From a gamma proteobacterium NOR5-3 (GTDB taxonomy: Bacteria > Pseudomonadota > Gammaproteobacteria > Pseudomonadales > Halieaceae): a stretch of 64,000 nt of DNA. The notes under the pieces are model-generated. The model searched no databases. It saw nothing but the letters and a program-made list of their open reading frames with translations, and was not told where the DNA came from. This document shows positions 27,278 through 36,278 of the stretch, one piece after another. The DNA lies in NCBI GenBank assembly GCA_000158155.1, contig DS999408.1:70271-134270 (forward strand), read 5' to 3'. The translations under genes and the position numbers were made by a program. Numbering within the stretch: the first letter of the stretch is position 1; every line of letters starts with the position of its first letter.

Positions 27278-28471
27278 TTGGCTATTAAATCATGTGATGA
27301 AACTAAGCGAGAGGATAGCGCTCAGAGGCGCGGTGAAACCGTAGATGAAGACAGTGTTTACGTGACTCGACCATTCATGCCCCCGATAGACGAATTCATA
27401 CCCTACCTTAGGCGCATCTGGGAAAGTAAAATTCTTACGAATAACGGCCCCATTCACCGTGAGTTCGAATCTCAATTGGGTGCGTACTTAAATGTTCAAG
27501 AGCTCAGTTTGGTGTCTAGCGGTACGATCGGGCTGCTCCTTGCCCTTCGAGCTTTGGGCGTGGCCTCCGGGGAGGTTATCACCACTCCTTTTTCTTTCAT
27601 TGCAACTAGCAACGCTATTAACTGGGCTGGCCTTACGCCAGTCTTTGCTGATACCCAAGTGAATGGATTTAACATTGATCCAGAATCTATAGAGCGGGCG
27701 ATCACAAAGCGCACGACCGCTATTATGCCTGTGCACTGCTATGGGTATCCATGTGATACCCGCGCCATTGATGACATTGCGGCGCGCCACGGGTTGAAGG
27801 TTATCTACGACGCGGCGCATGCCTTCGGTGTAGAAGATGATGGAGGTAGCATTTTACGGCACGGGGATGCGGCAGTGCTCAGTTTTCACGCAACAAAAGT
27901 TTTTACGACTCTTGAAGGAGGGGCGGTGATATGCCGAGATCCTGAAGTCAGGCGGCGCGTAGATTATCTTAGAAATTTCGGCATCTTAAATGAAACGACG
28001 GTTGCAGAGCCGGGGATAAATGGCAAGCTCAATGAAATGAGTTCGGCGTTTGGGGCCTTACAGCTGCTGTACGTCGATAGGCTTATTGAGCAGCGAGAGC
28101 AGGTCGACATAAATTATCGAGAGAGGCTTGGAGGTATTCCGGGAGTAGCGCTTCCTCCATTATCAAACGCGATAGCAAGGAATTATGCGTACTTTCCGAT
28201 ATTGGTGGGTGATGATGCTTTACTTTCCCGGGATGAATTAAACACGGCTCTGCGATGTAGGGGGGTCGTCGCTCGCCGCTACTTTTACCCGCTAATAACC
28301 GACCACCCTGCTTATCAGAGTGCGCGCAAGGTGCCGAGTCGACTACAAAACGCCAACCGAATTGCACGGGAGGTATTATGTTTACCAATGTATCCCGACA
28401 TGAGCGAACAGGTTACGGACGCCGTGGTGAGAGAAATTCGCTCGTGTTGTAGTGACGCGAGCGTGGTTTAA
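27278..28471 (+). CDS. DegT/DnrJ/EryC1/StrS-family sugar aminotransferase
   Basis: TTG 27278 with AAGGGAG upstream gives 397 residues. The family blocks are present: SKILTNNGPIHREFE, VSSGTIGLLLALRALG, ITTPFSFIATSNAI, VIYDAAHAFGV. The PLP site is SFHATKVFTTLEGGAV with the lysine at residue 207. These enzymes transaminate keto groups on nucleotide-linked sugars to make amino sugars. The preceding dehydratase or oxidase is not in this window, so the keto-sugar would have to come from elsewhere in the genome. The first 30 residues are polar and not conserved, so a later start is possible. Confidence 0.9.
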   Translation: MAIKSCDETKREDSAQRRGETVDEDSVYVTRPFMPPIDEFIPYLRRIWESKILTNNGPIHREFESQLGAYLNVQELSLVSSGTIGLLLALRALGVASGEVITTPFSFIATSNAINWAGLTPVFADTQVNGFNIDPESIERAITKRTTAIMPVHCYGYPCDTRAIDDIAARHGLKVIYDAAHAFGVEDDGGSILRHGDAAVLSFHATKVFTTLEGGAVICRDPEVRRRVDYLRNFGILNETTVAEPGINGKLNEMSSAFGALQLLYVDRLIEQREQVDINYRERLGGIPGVALPPLSNAIARNYAYFPILVGDDALLSRDELNTALRCRGVVARRYFYPLITDHPAYQSARKVPSRLQNANRIAREVLCLPMYPDMSEQVTDAVVREIRSCCSDASVV

Positions 28472-28488
28472 TATTGGTTAATACCTGT

Positions 28489-29634
28489 ATGAAAGCAGCG
28501 CAGACAAAAGTATGTGTATTGATTTTTTCTGGCTATAACGTTCGAGCTATAGTCGCATTTATTAGGACACTAAGTTCTATCCAAATTGAGTTTGGCATCG
28601 TTGCTGTCTCGAGCGAGGACCCCATCTTTCGTACGGATTACAGCAAGAACGTAACTGCCGTAAGAGAGTGTAAGAGTTTAGACAAGAGTGACCTTGCTCG
28701 CTGTGTCAAAGAAACTCAATCAGTACTCGCGTCGACCGCCCTGCTGGTTGCGCCATCGACAGAGTATCTGAATCGATTTTTTTTGAGCCAGCGAGATTTC
28801 TTCACTGGGTTAGGCGTGTTGGTGCCTCTTGTAGAAAAACATCTTTATGAATTGATATCGGATAAAAAGCCATTTGCAGAGATATGTCGCGACATGGGAC
28901 AAGGGGTTCTGCTTCCTCAGGACATAGAGTGGGGGGCGCCTTATCTTTACCCATTTGTAGCCAAGCCGATTCGATATGCTGGTTCCGAAGGAGGCGCTGA
29001 GCGCCCTATTATTTTTGAGAGCGAGCAACAATTCATTGGCTTTAGCGAACGGTGTGACCCAGCAGAGTGGTATCTTCAAGAGTACGTCTATGGTCGGAGT
29101 TTTTATTTGCTTTACTATTTTAGTAGATCCGGTGAGGTTACTAAGTTCTCTATGGAGAACCTTATTCAGCAAGAGGGTGGAGGGTCCATACTCTGCTCCC
29201 GAGGCTCGGACCTTCATCGGAGCGATTGCAGTGTTTGCTATGAGAATTTGTTCAAAAGGCTCGGGTTTCATGGGCTTGTGATGGTCGAGGTTAGGGGGCA
29301 GCACGGCGAGTATTACATGATTGAAGCCAACCCAAGGTTTTGGGGGCCCTCGCAGCTTTTTGTTGATGCTGGTGTGAATCTATTTGTTGCGCTATTGAAC
29401 GACTGGCTTGAGCTTGATTGCACGGTTGAGCGGTCGAGTCCCGATCTAGGCGCAAAGTATTTTTGGTCGGGTGGTTTCTTGGGTGGGCAAGGTGGCGGTG
29501 ATGTCGCTCTATTTGAAGCGCCGGAAAGATCAAGCGAAATACTTTCTGAGTTAGGCGGTTACCTAGGCGCGGACGTACTCATGAGGCCAGATACTTTTTC
29601 GCTGGCGGCCGAAGCTTGGGGGGCGAATGAATAG
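28489..29634 (+). CDS. ATP-grasp ligase of glycan cassette
   Basis: From ATG 28489 the protein has 381 residues; TTG 28474 would add five. It has an ATP-grasp fold: YPFVAKPIRYAGSEGGA (nucleotide-binding Lys), WYLQEYVYGRSFYLLYYF, then VMVEVRGQHGEYYMIEANPRFWGP. The final part holds the metal-binding Glu/Asn of the E-x-N-P-R signature. This is the carbamoyl-phosphate-synthase-like branch that joins carboxylates to amines. Next to an amino-sugar aminotransferase, it may attach an amino acid or other acid to the sugar amine. That function is inferred. Its stop overlaps the methyltransferase start by 8 bp. Confidence 0.82.
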   Translation: MKAAQTKVCVLIFSGYNVRAIVAFIRTLSSIQIEFGIVAVSSEDPIFRTDYSKNVTAVRECKSLDKSDLARCVKETQSVLASTALLVAPSTEYLNRFFLSQRDFFTGLGVLVPLVEKHLYELISDKKPFAEICRDMGQGVLLPQDIEWGAPYLYPFVAKPIRYAGSEGGAERPIIFESEQQFIGFSERCDPAEWYLQEYVYGRSFYLLYYFSRSGEVTKFSMENLIQQEGGGSILCSRGSDLHRSDCSVCYENLFKRLGFHGLVMVEVRGQHGEYYMIEANPRFWGPSQLFVDAGVNLFVALLNDWLELDCTVERSSPDLGAKYFWSGGFLGGQGGGDVALFEAPERSSEILSELGGYLGADVLMRPDTFSLAAEAWGANE

Positions 29635-30382
29635 CATCGAGCTAGAGAGACTGTATTTCCAGCGAAGCAAGCATTCGCAATATCAGGTTCTCAGTCCTTT
29701 TGTTCTGAGTGAGCTATGTCTCGCAGCGGTACCGCCTAGCGTAAAGCGTTATGAAGCAGAGCGTTTTGACGCTGTTGCTAGACACACTTGTTTCGAAGGC
29801 AAGTCAGTACTGGATATCGGTGGCAATACGGGCTACTTCACTTTTGAGAGTCTTGCCGCTGGAGCAGAGAGTGTTGTTTTTGTAGAAGGAAATGGCGCCC
29901 ATACGGATTTCGTAGGTGGTTGTGCCAAGCTGATGGGGCTGCGAGATAGAGTCAAGCTATTCAGTGAATATTACGATCCGGGGTCGCTCGGCAGCTTTGC
30001 GGAAATAGGTTTTCTACTAAATGTATTACACCATAATGGCGAGGATTACGGCGACGCCAAGGATTCAGATGCCTGTTTATTGAGGGCTGAGAATGCTTTG
30101 GCGCTTTTGTCTGATCGGTGTGAGCGGTTGGTTTTTCAAATAGGCTATAATTGGAAGGGAAGCGTTGATTACCCTTTGTTCAACAATGGGACAAAAACAA
30201 ATGTGATTGATTGGCTCTGTGAGGCGGTTAAGGGGCGCTGGATAGTCCAGCATGTATTGATTGCGGTCAGCACTTCAAGCGGTGGGATAGAGTATCGGCC
30301 AGTGGACTCTGACAATATCGAGCGCGATGACCGACTTGGCGAGTTCTTAAATCGGCCTCTTTTTATTCTAGATCGCTGCTGA
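29627..30382 (+). CDS. class I SAM-dependent methyltransferase
   Basis: The 251-residue protein carries SAM motif I (VLDIGGNTGYFTFES) and an acidic motif II residue (VVFVEGN), followed by IGFLLNVLHHNGEDYG, a motif-IV-like segment. The acceptor is unknown; a methylated sugar, amide or carboxylate fits its place at the end of the glycan cassette. It starts 8 bp inside the ATP-grasp gene, so the two are co-translated. The cassette ends here; the next gene belongs to the conserved chromosomal core. Confidence 0.8.
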   Translation: MNSIELERLYFQRSKHSQYQVLSPFVLSELCLAAVPPSVKRYEAERFDAVARHTCFEGKSVLDIGGNTGYFTFESLAAGAESVVFVEGNGAHTDFVGGCAKLMGLRDRVKLFSEYYDPGSLGSFAEIGFLLNVLHHNGEDYGDAKDSDACLLRAENALALLSDRCERLVFQIGYNWKGSVDYPLFNNGTKTNVIDWLCEAVKGRWIVQHVLIAVSTSSGGIEYRPVDSDNIERDDRLGEFLNRPLFILDRC

Positions 30383-30607
30383 TTTATTAGGCCTCGGTTA
30401 TATGCCCCGGTTGTGTTGGCGGATTAGTTTCGAGTCATTAGATGCCTGGCCTCAGGAGCTTTCTGGTGCCGATGTAGATGCTGGCAGTTGTGGCTTGGGG
30501 TGCCTCATCCCTGGTGGCTTTGCGTCTTTAACAACTTAAGCGTTGTCAATCATCGAGTACAATCTCGTCAGCATATCCGTCTCCGTCTTAGTCTCACTGG
30601 ATAACCT

Positions 30608-33100
30608 ATGTCAAAGCAGCGCAAGCCGCGTAATAAACCCTCTGATCCGCATGCTGGCCGTGAGGCTGAGAAGTACGACCATCCCATTGCCTCCCGCGAA
30701 GCCATCATGGACCTTTTGCGCGATGCAGACGGCCCTCTAAACCAGGATCGCATTGCAAAATCATTGCAATTGGCCGAGGACCGGGACCTCGAGGCCCTGC
30801 GCCGGCGTCTGCGCGCCATGCAGCGAGATGGACAGTTACACGTCGATCGCAAAGGCGCCTATGGATTGGTCGAAGCACTGAACCTCCTGCGCTGCCGGGT
30901 ACAGGGGCATCGTGACGGCTATGGTTTTGCCCAACCGGAGACCGGCGAGGACGACCTGTATTTGAGCGCCAGGGAAATGCGCCGCCTGTTTGACGGCGAC
31001 ACGGTGCTTGTTGCCGTTACCGGTGTTGATGGTCGCGGCCGGTCCGAGGGCAAGGTCGTGGAGGTTCTTGAACGCGGGGTCACAAAAGTGGTCGGGCGAT
31101 ATCAGGAAGAAAGCGGTATCGGTGTAGTGCTTCCCGATAATTCGCGCATCAATCAAGAGGTTCTGATTCCGCCGAAGTTTAAAGGCGAGGCCAAGCACGG
31201 CCAGATCGTTACCGCCGAGATCACCCAGTATCCAGAGGGCCGTCTTGGGGCAAAGGGTCGAGTCACAGAGGTCCTGGGAGAGCATCTGGATCCGGGGCTG
31301 GAAATAGATATCTCTATTCGCTCCCACGGAATTCCCTTTGAGTGGCCCGACGCGGTGCTCGATGAGGCGGGTGCGCTCAGCGAAGAGCCGGAAGAAGACG
31401 ATAAAAAATACCGTATCGATCTGCGCAAAAAGCCCTTTGTGACCATCGATGGGGAGGACGCCCGGGACTTTGACGATGCGGTGTACTGCGAGAAGCGCCG
31501 TTTAGGAGGCTGGCGTTTGTGGGTAGCCATTGCGGATGTCTCGCACTACGTCGGTGTGCGCAGTGCCTTGGATAAAGAAGCCATCGAGCGTGGCAACTCC
31601 GTGTATTTTCCGGAGAGGGTTGTCCCCATGCTTCCCGAGGTCCTGTCTAATGGTCTCTGTTCTTTAAAGCCGGAAGTTGATCGCCTGGCTCTGGCTGTAG
31701 AGATGGAGATTAGTGGTTCCGGTGAACTCAAGCAGTTTCGTTTTTGCGAAGCCGTTATCCACTCCCATGCCCGGCTGACCTATACACAGGTGGCAGAGGT
31801 TCTAGAAACCGGGGCCAGCGATGCAGTGTCGCGCAAACTGGTGCCGCATCTTGAGCAGCTCCACTCGTTGTACAAAGTGCTGCGCCAGGCTCGTGAAGAG
31901 CGGGGTGCTATCGACTTTGAGACGGTGGAGACGCGTATTATCTTTAACGCCGAGCGCAAGATCGATGCCATTGTGCCGGTGCAGCGTAACGATGCGCACA
32001 AGCTAATCGAAGAGTGCATGCTCTGCGCCAATGTCGCAGCGGCGCGTTTCTTTGAGCGCCATGAACTGCCGGTGCTGTATCGGGTGCATGAGGGGCCCGG
32101 TGAACAAAAGCTTGAAAATTTACGGGCGTTTCTTGGTGAGTTAGGTCTTGGGTTGCGGGGCGGCCTCAAGCCTACCCCCGAGGACTACCAATTGCTCATC
32201 GAGCAGATCAGCACTCGAGACGACGCACACATTGTGCAGACCATGCTTCTGCGCTCCTTGAGCCAGGCGGTCTATCAAGCCGAGAATCTGGGGCACTTTG
32301 GTCTCAATTATCCCGGCTATGCCCACTTTACTTCGCCGATTCGGCGTTATCCGGACTTGTTGGTACACCGGGCCATTCGCAGCGTTATACGCTCGAGGGA
32401 GCGCAGCAAGCTGGTAAACCGGGTACGCGGTGCCTCGGATATCCCCAAGGCGCAGATTTACCCCTATGACGATGCAGCCATGGCGGCCTTCGGTACACGT
32501 TGCTCTCTTACCGAGCGCCGGGCAGACGAAGCGACGCGGGAAGTGCAGTCCTGGCTGAAGTGTGAGTATCTGCGTGAACACGTGGGCACCGAGTTTGAGG
32601 GCGTGGTGAGTGCGGTGACGGGTTTTGGTCTGTTTGTTGAGCTCAAGGATCTGTACATCGAGGGCCTGGTACATGTCACCTCTCTGCCCGGGGACTACTA
32701 CCGTTTTGATGCCGCGCAGCAGCGTCTGGTGGGTGAGCGAACCGGGCGTAGCTTCCAGCTTGGCGCCGCGATCAAGGTGCTGGTAGCGTCCGTTAACCTC
32801 GATGAACGAAAAATCGATCTCGAGCCGGTGTCGCTGCCCGAGTCGCGAAAGCGTAAAGGCTCCGGAGGTGGCGGTGCAAAGGGCGGTGCAAAGGGCGCCA
32901 GCAAAGCGTCGACAAAATCTTCCCGGGGTGGTGAGTCAAAACAACAGGGCAAGGCCTCTTCGGACTCGAAGGCCAGGCCCGGGGGACGCAACCGCGGTGC
33001 GGGTGTCGCCCGAAAGCGCTCTGCAAGCGCGAGTGCGGCGAAGGGCGGCGGGCAGGGAGGCTCCAAAGGCGGTCCTAAACGGTCTCCCAAGGGTTCCTAA
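30608..33100 (+). CDS. rnr: ribonuclease R
   Basis: The 830-residue exoribonuclease has the RNase II/R order: an N-terminal winged-helix region (ASREAIMDLLRDADGPL), cold-shock domains, then the RNB catalytic domain with the Asp cluster in DGEDARDFDDAVY. The S1 domain follows (GTEFEGVVSAVTGFGLFVEL). It degrades structured RNA 3' to 5' and supports rRNA/tmRNA quality control. The last 85 residues form a low-complexity tail rich in Lys, Gly, Ser and Ala, longer than many homologues. It leads the conserved rnr-rlmB-rpsF block with a 2-base gap before rlmB. Confidence 0.96.
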   Translation: MSKQRKPRNKPSDPHAGREAEKYDHPIASREAIMDLLRDADGPLNQDRIAKSLQLAEDRDLEALRRRLRAMQRDGQLHVDRKGAYGLVEALNLLRCRVQGHRDGYGFAQPETGEDDLYLSAREMRRLFDGDTVLVAVTGVDGRGRSEGKVVEVLERGVTKVVGRYQEESGIGVVLPDNSRINQEVLIPPKFKGEAKHGQIVTAEITQYPEGRLGAKGRVTEVLGEHLDPGLEIDISIRSHGIPFEWPDAVLDEAGALSEEPEEDDKKYRIDLRKKPFVTIDGEDARDFDDAVYCEKRRLGGWRLWVAIADVSHYVGVRSALDKEAIERGNSVYFPERVVPMLPEVLSNGLCSLKPEVDRLALAVEMEISGSGELKQFRFCEAVIHSHARLTYTQVAEVLETGASDAVSRKLVPHLEQLHSLYKVLRQAREERGAIDFETVETRIIFNAERKIDAIVPVQRNDAHKLIEECMLCANVAAARFFERHELPVLYRVHEGPGEQKLENLRAFLGELGLGLRGGLKPTPEDYQLLIEQISTRDDAHIVQTMLLRSLSQAVYQAENLGHFGLNYPGYAHFTSPIRRYPDLLVHRAIRSVIRSRERSKLVNRVRGASDIPKAQIYPYDDAAMAAFGTRCSLTERRADEATREVQSWLKCEYLREHVGTEFEGVVSAVTGFGLFVELKDLYIEGLVHVTSLPGDYYRFDAAQQRLVGERTGRSFQLGAAIKVLVASVNLDERKIDLEPVSLPESRKRKGSGGGGAKGGAKGASKASTKSSRGGESKQQGKASSDSKARPGGRNRGAGVARKRSASASAAKGGGQGGSKGGPKRSPKGS

Positions 33101-33102
33101 CT

Positions 33103-33873
33103 ATGAGTGAATACGCCTTTGGGCTGCATGCGGTTGAGGAACTGCTGCGTCGACAGCCAAAGTCGGTGAGTGGTCTGTGGGTGCAAAAAGGCCGGGATGA
33201 TGGTCGCATGCAGGCCCTGCTTGCTTTGGCAGCTTCCACAGATACTCCCGTAAGCCGGTTGCCCCGGGTAAAGCTCGACGAACTTGTGTCGGGGCGGCAT
33301 CAGGGGGTAGTGGCGCAGCTGGGCGAGAATACTGAGGAACAGGCTGATCTTCGCTGGAGCGAGGAGCAACTTGCGCGCGCCGTGACGTATAACCCCCGGG
33401 CGCTGGTTCTGGTGCTTGACGGTGTCACTGATCCTCACAATCTCGGTGCCTGTCTGCGCAGTGCCGATGCCGCGGGCGTGACCGCAGTAGTAGTCCCCAA
33501 AGATAATGCGGCCGATATCACCGCCGTGGTGCGCAAGGTGGCCTGCGGTGCCACAGAAACCGTGCCGCTGGTGCGTGTGACCAATCTGGCCCGCAGCCTC
33601 GATGCGCTGAAGGCGGCCGGCGTCTGGATCTACGGCACCGCCGGAGAAGCTGGCGAGAGCCTTTATTCGACCGAACTCAAAGGCGCGGTGGCGCTGGTCA
33701 TGGGCGCTGAGGGTGCAGGGATGCGACGCCTTACCCGGGAGCGCTGCGATTTCCTGCTCAGCCTGCCGATGGCTGGCAGTGTGACCAGCCTGAACGTGTC
33801 AGTGGCGACGGGTGTGTGTCTCTTCGAAATACGCCGCCAAAGACTGCTTGCGGAGGACGCTTCCGGCCTGTAG
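33103..33873 (+). CDS. rlmB: 23S rRNA (guanosine-2251-2'-O)-methyltransferase RlmB
   Basis: The 256-residue SPOUT enzyme begins EYAFGLHAVEELLRRQP (substrate-binding domain). It carries the three SpoU/TrmH knot motifs: LDGVTDPHNLGACLRSADAAG, ALVMGAEGAGMRRLTRE and LPMAGSVTSLNVSVATGV (key residues N-x2-R, GxExxG and S-LN-S). It 2'-O-methylates G2251 in the P-loop of 23S rRNA using SAM. It starts 2 bp after the rnr stop. Confidence 0.96.
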   Translation: MSEYAFGLHAVEELLRRQPKSVSGLWVQKGRDDGRMQALLALAASTDTPVSRLPRVKLDELVSGRHQGVVAQLGENTEEQADLRWSEEQLARAVTYNPRALVLVLDGVTDPHNLGACLRSADAAGVTAVVVPKDNAADITAVVRKVACGATETVPLVRVTNLARSLDALKAAGVWIYGTAGEAGESLYSTELKGAVALVMGAEGAGMRRLTRERCDFLLSLPMAGSVTSLNVSVATGVCLFEIRRQRLLAEDASGL

Positions 33874-33894
33874 ACTCCGCGCCTCAAAATTTGG

Positions 33895-33914
33895 ACGGTC
33901 AATAATGGCCGTTT
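33895..33914 (+). terminator. possible weak terminator after rlmB
   Basis: ACGGTC pairs with GGCCGT (one T-G pair) around an AATAAT loop, followed by TTTCTCC. The stem is short and the U-tract weak, so it may only attenuate transcription between rlmB and rpsF. Confidence 0.4.
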
Positions 33915-33977
33915 CTCCTTGTCATACGGCCTGATATTAGCGTTGGTCGATGGCTAAAACCCGTAAGGAGCTCGTTG

Positions 33978-34427
33978 ATGCGACACTACGAAATCGTGTT
34001 CTTGGTGCATCCGGACCAGTCTGAGCAGGTCCCTGGCATGATTGAACGCTACAGCAATATCATCACCAAAGACGGTGGTTCTGTTCACCGCATGGAAGAC
34101 TGGGGCCGCCGCCAACTGGCATTCCCTATCTCCAAAGTCCACAAGGCTCACTACATTCTCATGAATGTTGAAGCGTCCAACGAAGCTATGGACGAGCTCA
34201 CCACGACCTTCCGTTATAACGATGCGGTTATCCGTAACCTCGTGATTCGCCGCGACGCGCCGGATCTGGAAGAGTCACCGATCATGAAGGCCGAGAAAGA
34301 GAGCCGCGAGCGTAAGTCCCGCTATGAAGACCGTCAGGGTAGCGAGAAGCCGCGTCGTGATAACGACGACGCAGCTGACGATAGCAAAGAAGAGGCATCG
34401 GCTGTTGAAGCCGACGCTGAAGCCTAA
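33978..34427 (+). CDS. rpsF: 30S ribosomal protein S6
   Basis: ATG 33978 with AAGGAG 7 bases upstream gives 149 residues. [20 protein letters not shown] and [20 protein letters not shown] are diagnostic S6 blocks. The C-terminal tail after residue 100 is long, charged and ends strongly acidic ([20 protein letters not shown]), comparable to the variable glutamylated tail of enterobacterial S6. It heads the ribosomal rpsF-rpsR-rplI operon. Confidence 0.97.
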   Translation: MRHYEIVFLVHPDQSEQVPGMIERYSNIITKDGGSVHRMEDWGRRQLAFPISKVHKAHYILMNVEASNEAMDELTTTFRYNDAVIRNLVIRRDAPDLEESPIMKAEKESRERKSRYEDRQGSEKPRRDNDDAADDSKEEASAVEADAEA

Positions 34428-34455
34428 GGCGCGGACATTTAAGGAGTAATACCAG

Positions 34456-34682
34456 ATGGCACGTTTTTTCGTCGTCGTAAGTTTTGTCGTTTCACCGCCG
34501 AGGGCGTTAAAGAGATTGATTACAAGGATCTCGATACGCTGAAGGCTTATATCTCCGAAACCGGCAAGATTGTTCCAAGCCGTATTACGGGCACTAAAGC
34601 GAAGTATCAGCGCCAGCTTTCTACCGCTGTGAAGCGCGCGCGCTTCCTCGCTCTGCTGCCTTACACCGACGGCCACCGTTGA
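34456..34682 (+). CDS. rpsR: 30S ribosomal protein S18, apparent -1 frameshift at codon 5
   Basis: ATG 34456 has an AAGGAG site 9 bases upstream. Codons 1-5 read MARFF; after the six-T run at 34464-34469 the reading must shift so that codons resume at 34470 as [20 protein letters not shown] and continue to TGA at 34680. The two-frame product is a full S18 of about 75 residues ([19 protein letters not shown], key RITGT). In the unshifted frame translation gives nonsense and stops early. S18 is essential, so a base missing from a seven-T run in the sequence is most likely; true slippage on the T-run is the alternative. Confidence 0.93.
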
Positions 34683-34733
34683 TTCTCGGGGACGTTGATG
34701 GCGATTGCCACAATGTCCCATAGTTAAAACGGC

Positions 34734-35675
34734 ATGCAGGGACTTGCCAGATTTGCAATGAGTGGGCGCTACCGTGCGCTCCTGCTTGCGGTCGCAAGTT
34801 CCGGAAGTTTGTTGTTCGCATGGATTGGTGCCGCCGTTGTGGCGCTGGTGACGCTGCGTAAGGGAAGCCGGGAAGGCTTGTGGTTGGTGCTTTGGGCGTC
34901 ACTTCCGGCACTCGTGGTAACGAGAATGTCCGGCGACAGCAGCGCATTAGCGATGTTGCTGGGAACCTCGATACTTGCGTTGGTACTCAGAGCATCGGTC
35001 AGTCTTGCGCTGACCGCCGTTGTGAGCGCCGTAGTGGCTATTGCCACGGGCCTGGGTTTGCTGGTGTTTGCCCAGCCACTGCTCACCGAGCTTGCGGCCT
35101 TGTTTGCGCAGTTTTTTACCGCGCTGGAGGCACAAACGCTTGAAGCCGGGGGCCAGCCTCTAGGGCTCGCAGCTCCGACCTTGGCGCAGTTGGCAGGCAT
35201 GATGGGTACGGCCAATGGCGCCCTGAGCTTTTTGTGTTTGGCGCTTGCGAGGTACTGGCAGGCGGAGCTTTACAACCCGGGTGGGTTTGGCAGCGAGTTC
35301 AGAGCGCTGCAGTTACCCAAGACGCTGGTCTGGGCTCTGGTTGTGGCAGCGGTTGCTTTTGCTGCAGCGGGTCTGGCGTTTCGCAGTTGGGGCGCGGCCA
35401 TGCTGCTGCCGCTGACTATCGCCGGTTTCGCTTTGCTCCATGCGCGGGCGCGGCACCGGCAGCAGAGCAGTTTTTGGATGAGCGGTATTTATGCCGCATG
35501 GCTGGTGTTCGATGCCGCCAAACTGGGTCTTGTCGGACTTGTGCTGGCAGATACAGTGATGAATTTTCGTGATCGCTGGCAGGCTGCGGAGGGCTCTACC
35601 GCCCCGCATGACAGTGGTACTGAGGAAGAACAGGACGTTTCTGATGACGATGATCAGGACGACACAAAAAATTAA
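34734..35675 (+). CDS. polytopic membrane protein (YybS/DUF2232-like)
   Basis: The 313-residue protein has about eight hydrophobic segments and ends in a polar, acidic tail ([17 protein letters not shown]). A membrane protein of unknown function between rpsR and rplI is a recurring arrangement in gammaproteobacteria such as pseudomonads, and the layout fits the YybS/DUF2232 group. The start is uncertain: ATG 34734 lacks a clear ribosome site, and ATG 34758 is a second choice. No motif suggests a substrate. Confidence 0.72.
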   Translation: MQGLARFAMSGRYRALLLAVASSGSLLFAWIGAAVVALVTLRKGSREGLWLVLWASLPALVVTRMSGDSSALAMLLGTSILALVLRASVSLALTAVVSAVVAIATGLGLLVFAQPLLTELAALFAQFFTALEAQTLEAGGQPLGLAAPTLAQLAGMMGTANGALSFLCLALARYWQAELYNPGGFGSEFRALQLPKTLVWALVVAAVAFAAAGLAFRSWGAAMLLPLTIAGFALLHARARHRQQSSFWMSGIYAAWLVFDAAKLGLVGLVLADTVMNFRDRWQAAEGSTAPHDSGTEEEQDVSDDDDQDDTKN

Positions 35676-35728
35676 TTCGTACTAGTGAGATAGCAGCGCC
35701 TTTGGGCACTGATACAGAGGACCAAACC

Positions 35729-36178
35729 ATGGACATTATTCTGCTGGAAAATATCGGCAATCTCGGCGGCCTGGGTGACAAAGTCACTGTTAAGGCGGGT
35801 TACGGCCGTAACTATCTGATCCCTCAGGGAAAAGCCGTGCCTGCAACTGAGGCGAACGTGGCTGAGTTTGAAGCCCGTCGTGCCGAGCTCGAGCGGGCTG
35901 CGGCTGAGGCGCTGACGGCAGCGCAGAGCCGCGCCGAAGCTCTGGCGGCACTGGACGTGCTCACTATCGAGGCTAATGCCGGCGAAGAGGGCAAGCTGTT
36001 TGGCTCTATCGGTACGCGTGACATCGCAGAAGTTGTGACTGCCGCGGGCTGCGAGATTGACAAGTCTGAGGTTCGACTGCCTGAAGGTGCTTTGCGTGAA
36101 GTGGGTGAGTACAGCGTTGCGATTCAGGTGCACCCTGACGTAATGACGGACATCACCATCGCCGTCGTACCCGAGTAA
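35729..36178 (+). CDS. rplI: 50S ribosomal protein L9
   Basis: ATG 35729 with an AGAGGA site gives 149 residues, the usual L9 length. [19 protein letters not shown] and the glycine-rich linker block [18 protein letters not shown] are diagnostic. The middle alpha-helix (residues about 45-75) and C-terminal domain ([11 protein letters not shown] and [13 protein letters not shown]) complete the two-domain protein. An in-frame extension upstream to 35702 lacks similarity. A terminator follows. Confidence 0.97.
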   Translation: MDIILLENIGNLGGLGDKVTVKAGYGRNYLIPQGKAVPATEANVAEFEARRAELERAAAEALTAAQSRAEALAALDVLTIEANAGEEGKLFGSIGTRDIAEVVTAAGCEIDKSEVRLPEGALREVGEYSVAIQVHPDVMTDITIAVVPE

Positions 36179-36194
36179 CACCCGGTTGTGATGA

Positions 36195-36225
36195 AGACGC
36201 GGCTTTTCGGCCGCGTTTGCTTTTT
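36195..36225 (+). terminator. rho-independent terminator after rplI
   Basis: ACGCGGC (36197-36203) pairs perfectly with GCCGCGT (36210-36216) across the loop TTTTCG, followed by TTTGCTTTTT. This is a strong intrinsic terminator closing the ribosomal operon before dnaB. Confidence 0.85.
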
Positions 36226-36278
36226 CCCTTTTGTAATATGGGCTACTCTGGACAGCCCCGTGCCGGCAAGGTCCGCTG

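Noticed and set aside
24292-30400. Classical tRNA-integrated genomic island
   Set aside because: The tRNA 3' end, where integrases normally act, points away from the cassette. No integrase and no repeat of the tRNA end was seen near 30.4 kb, so only general acquisition is proposed.
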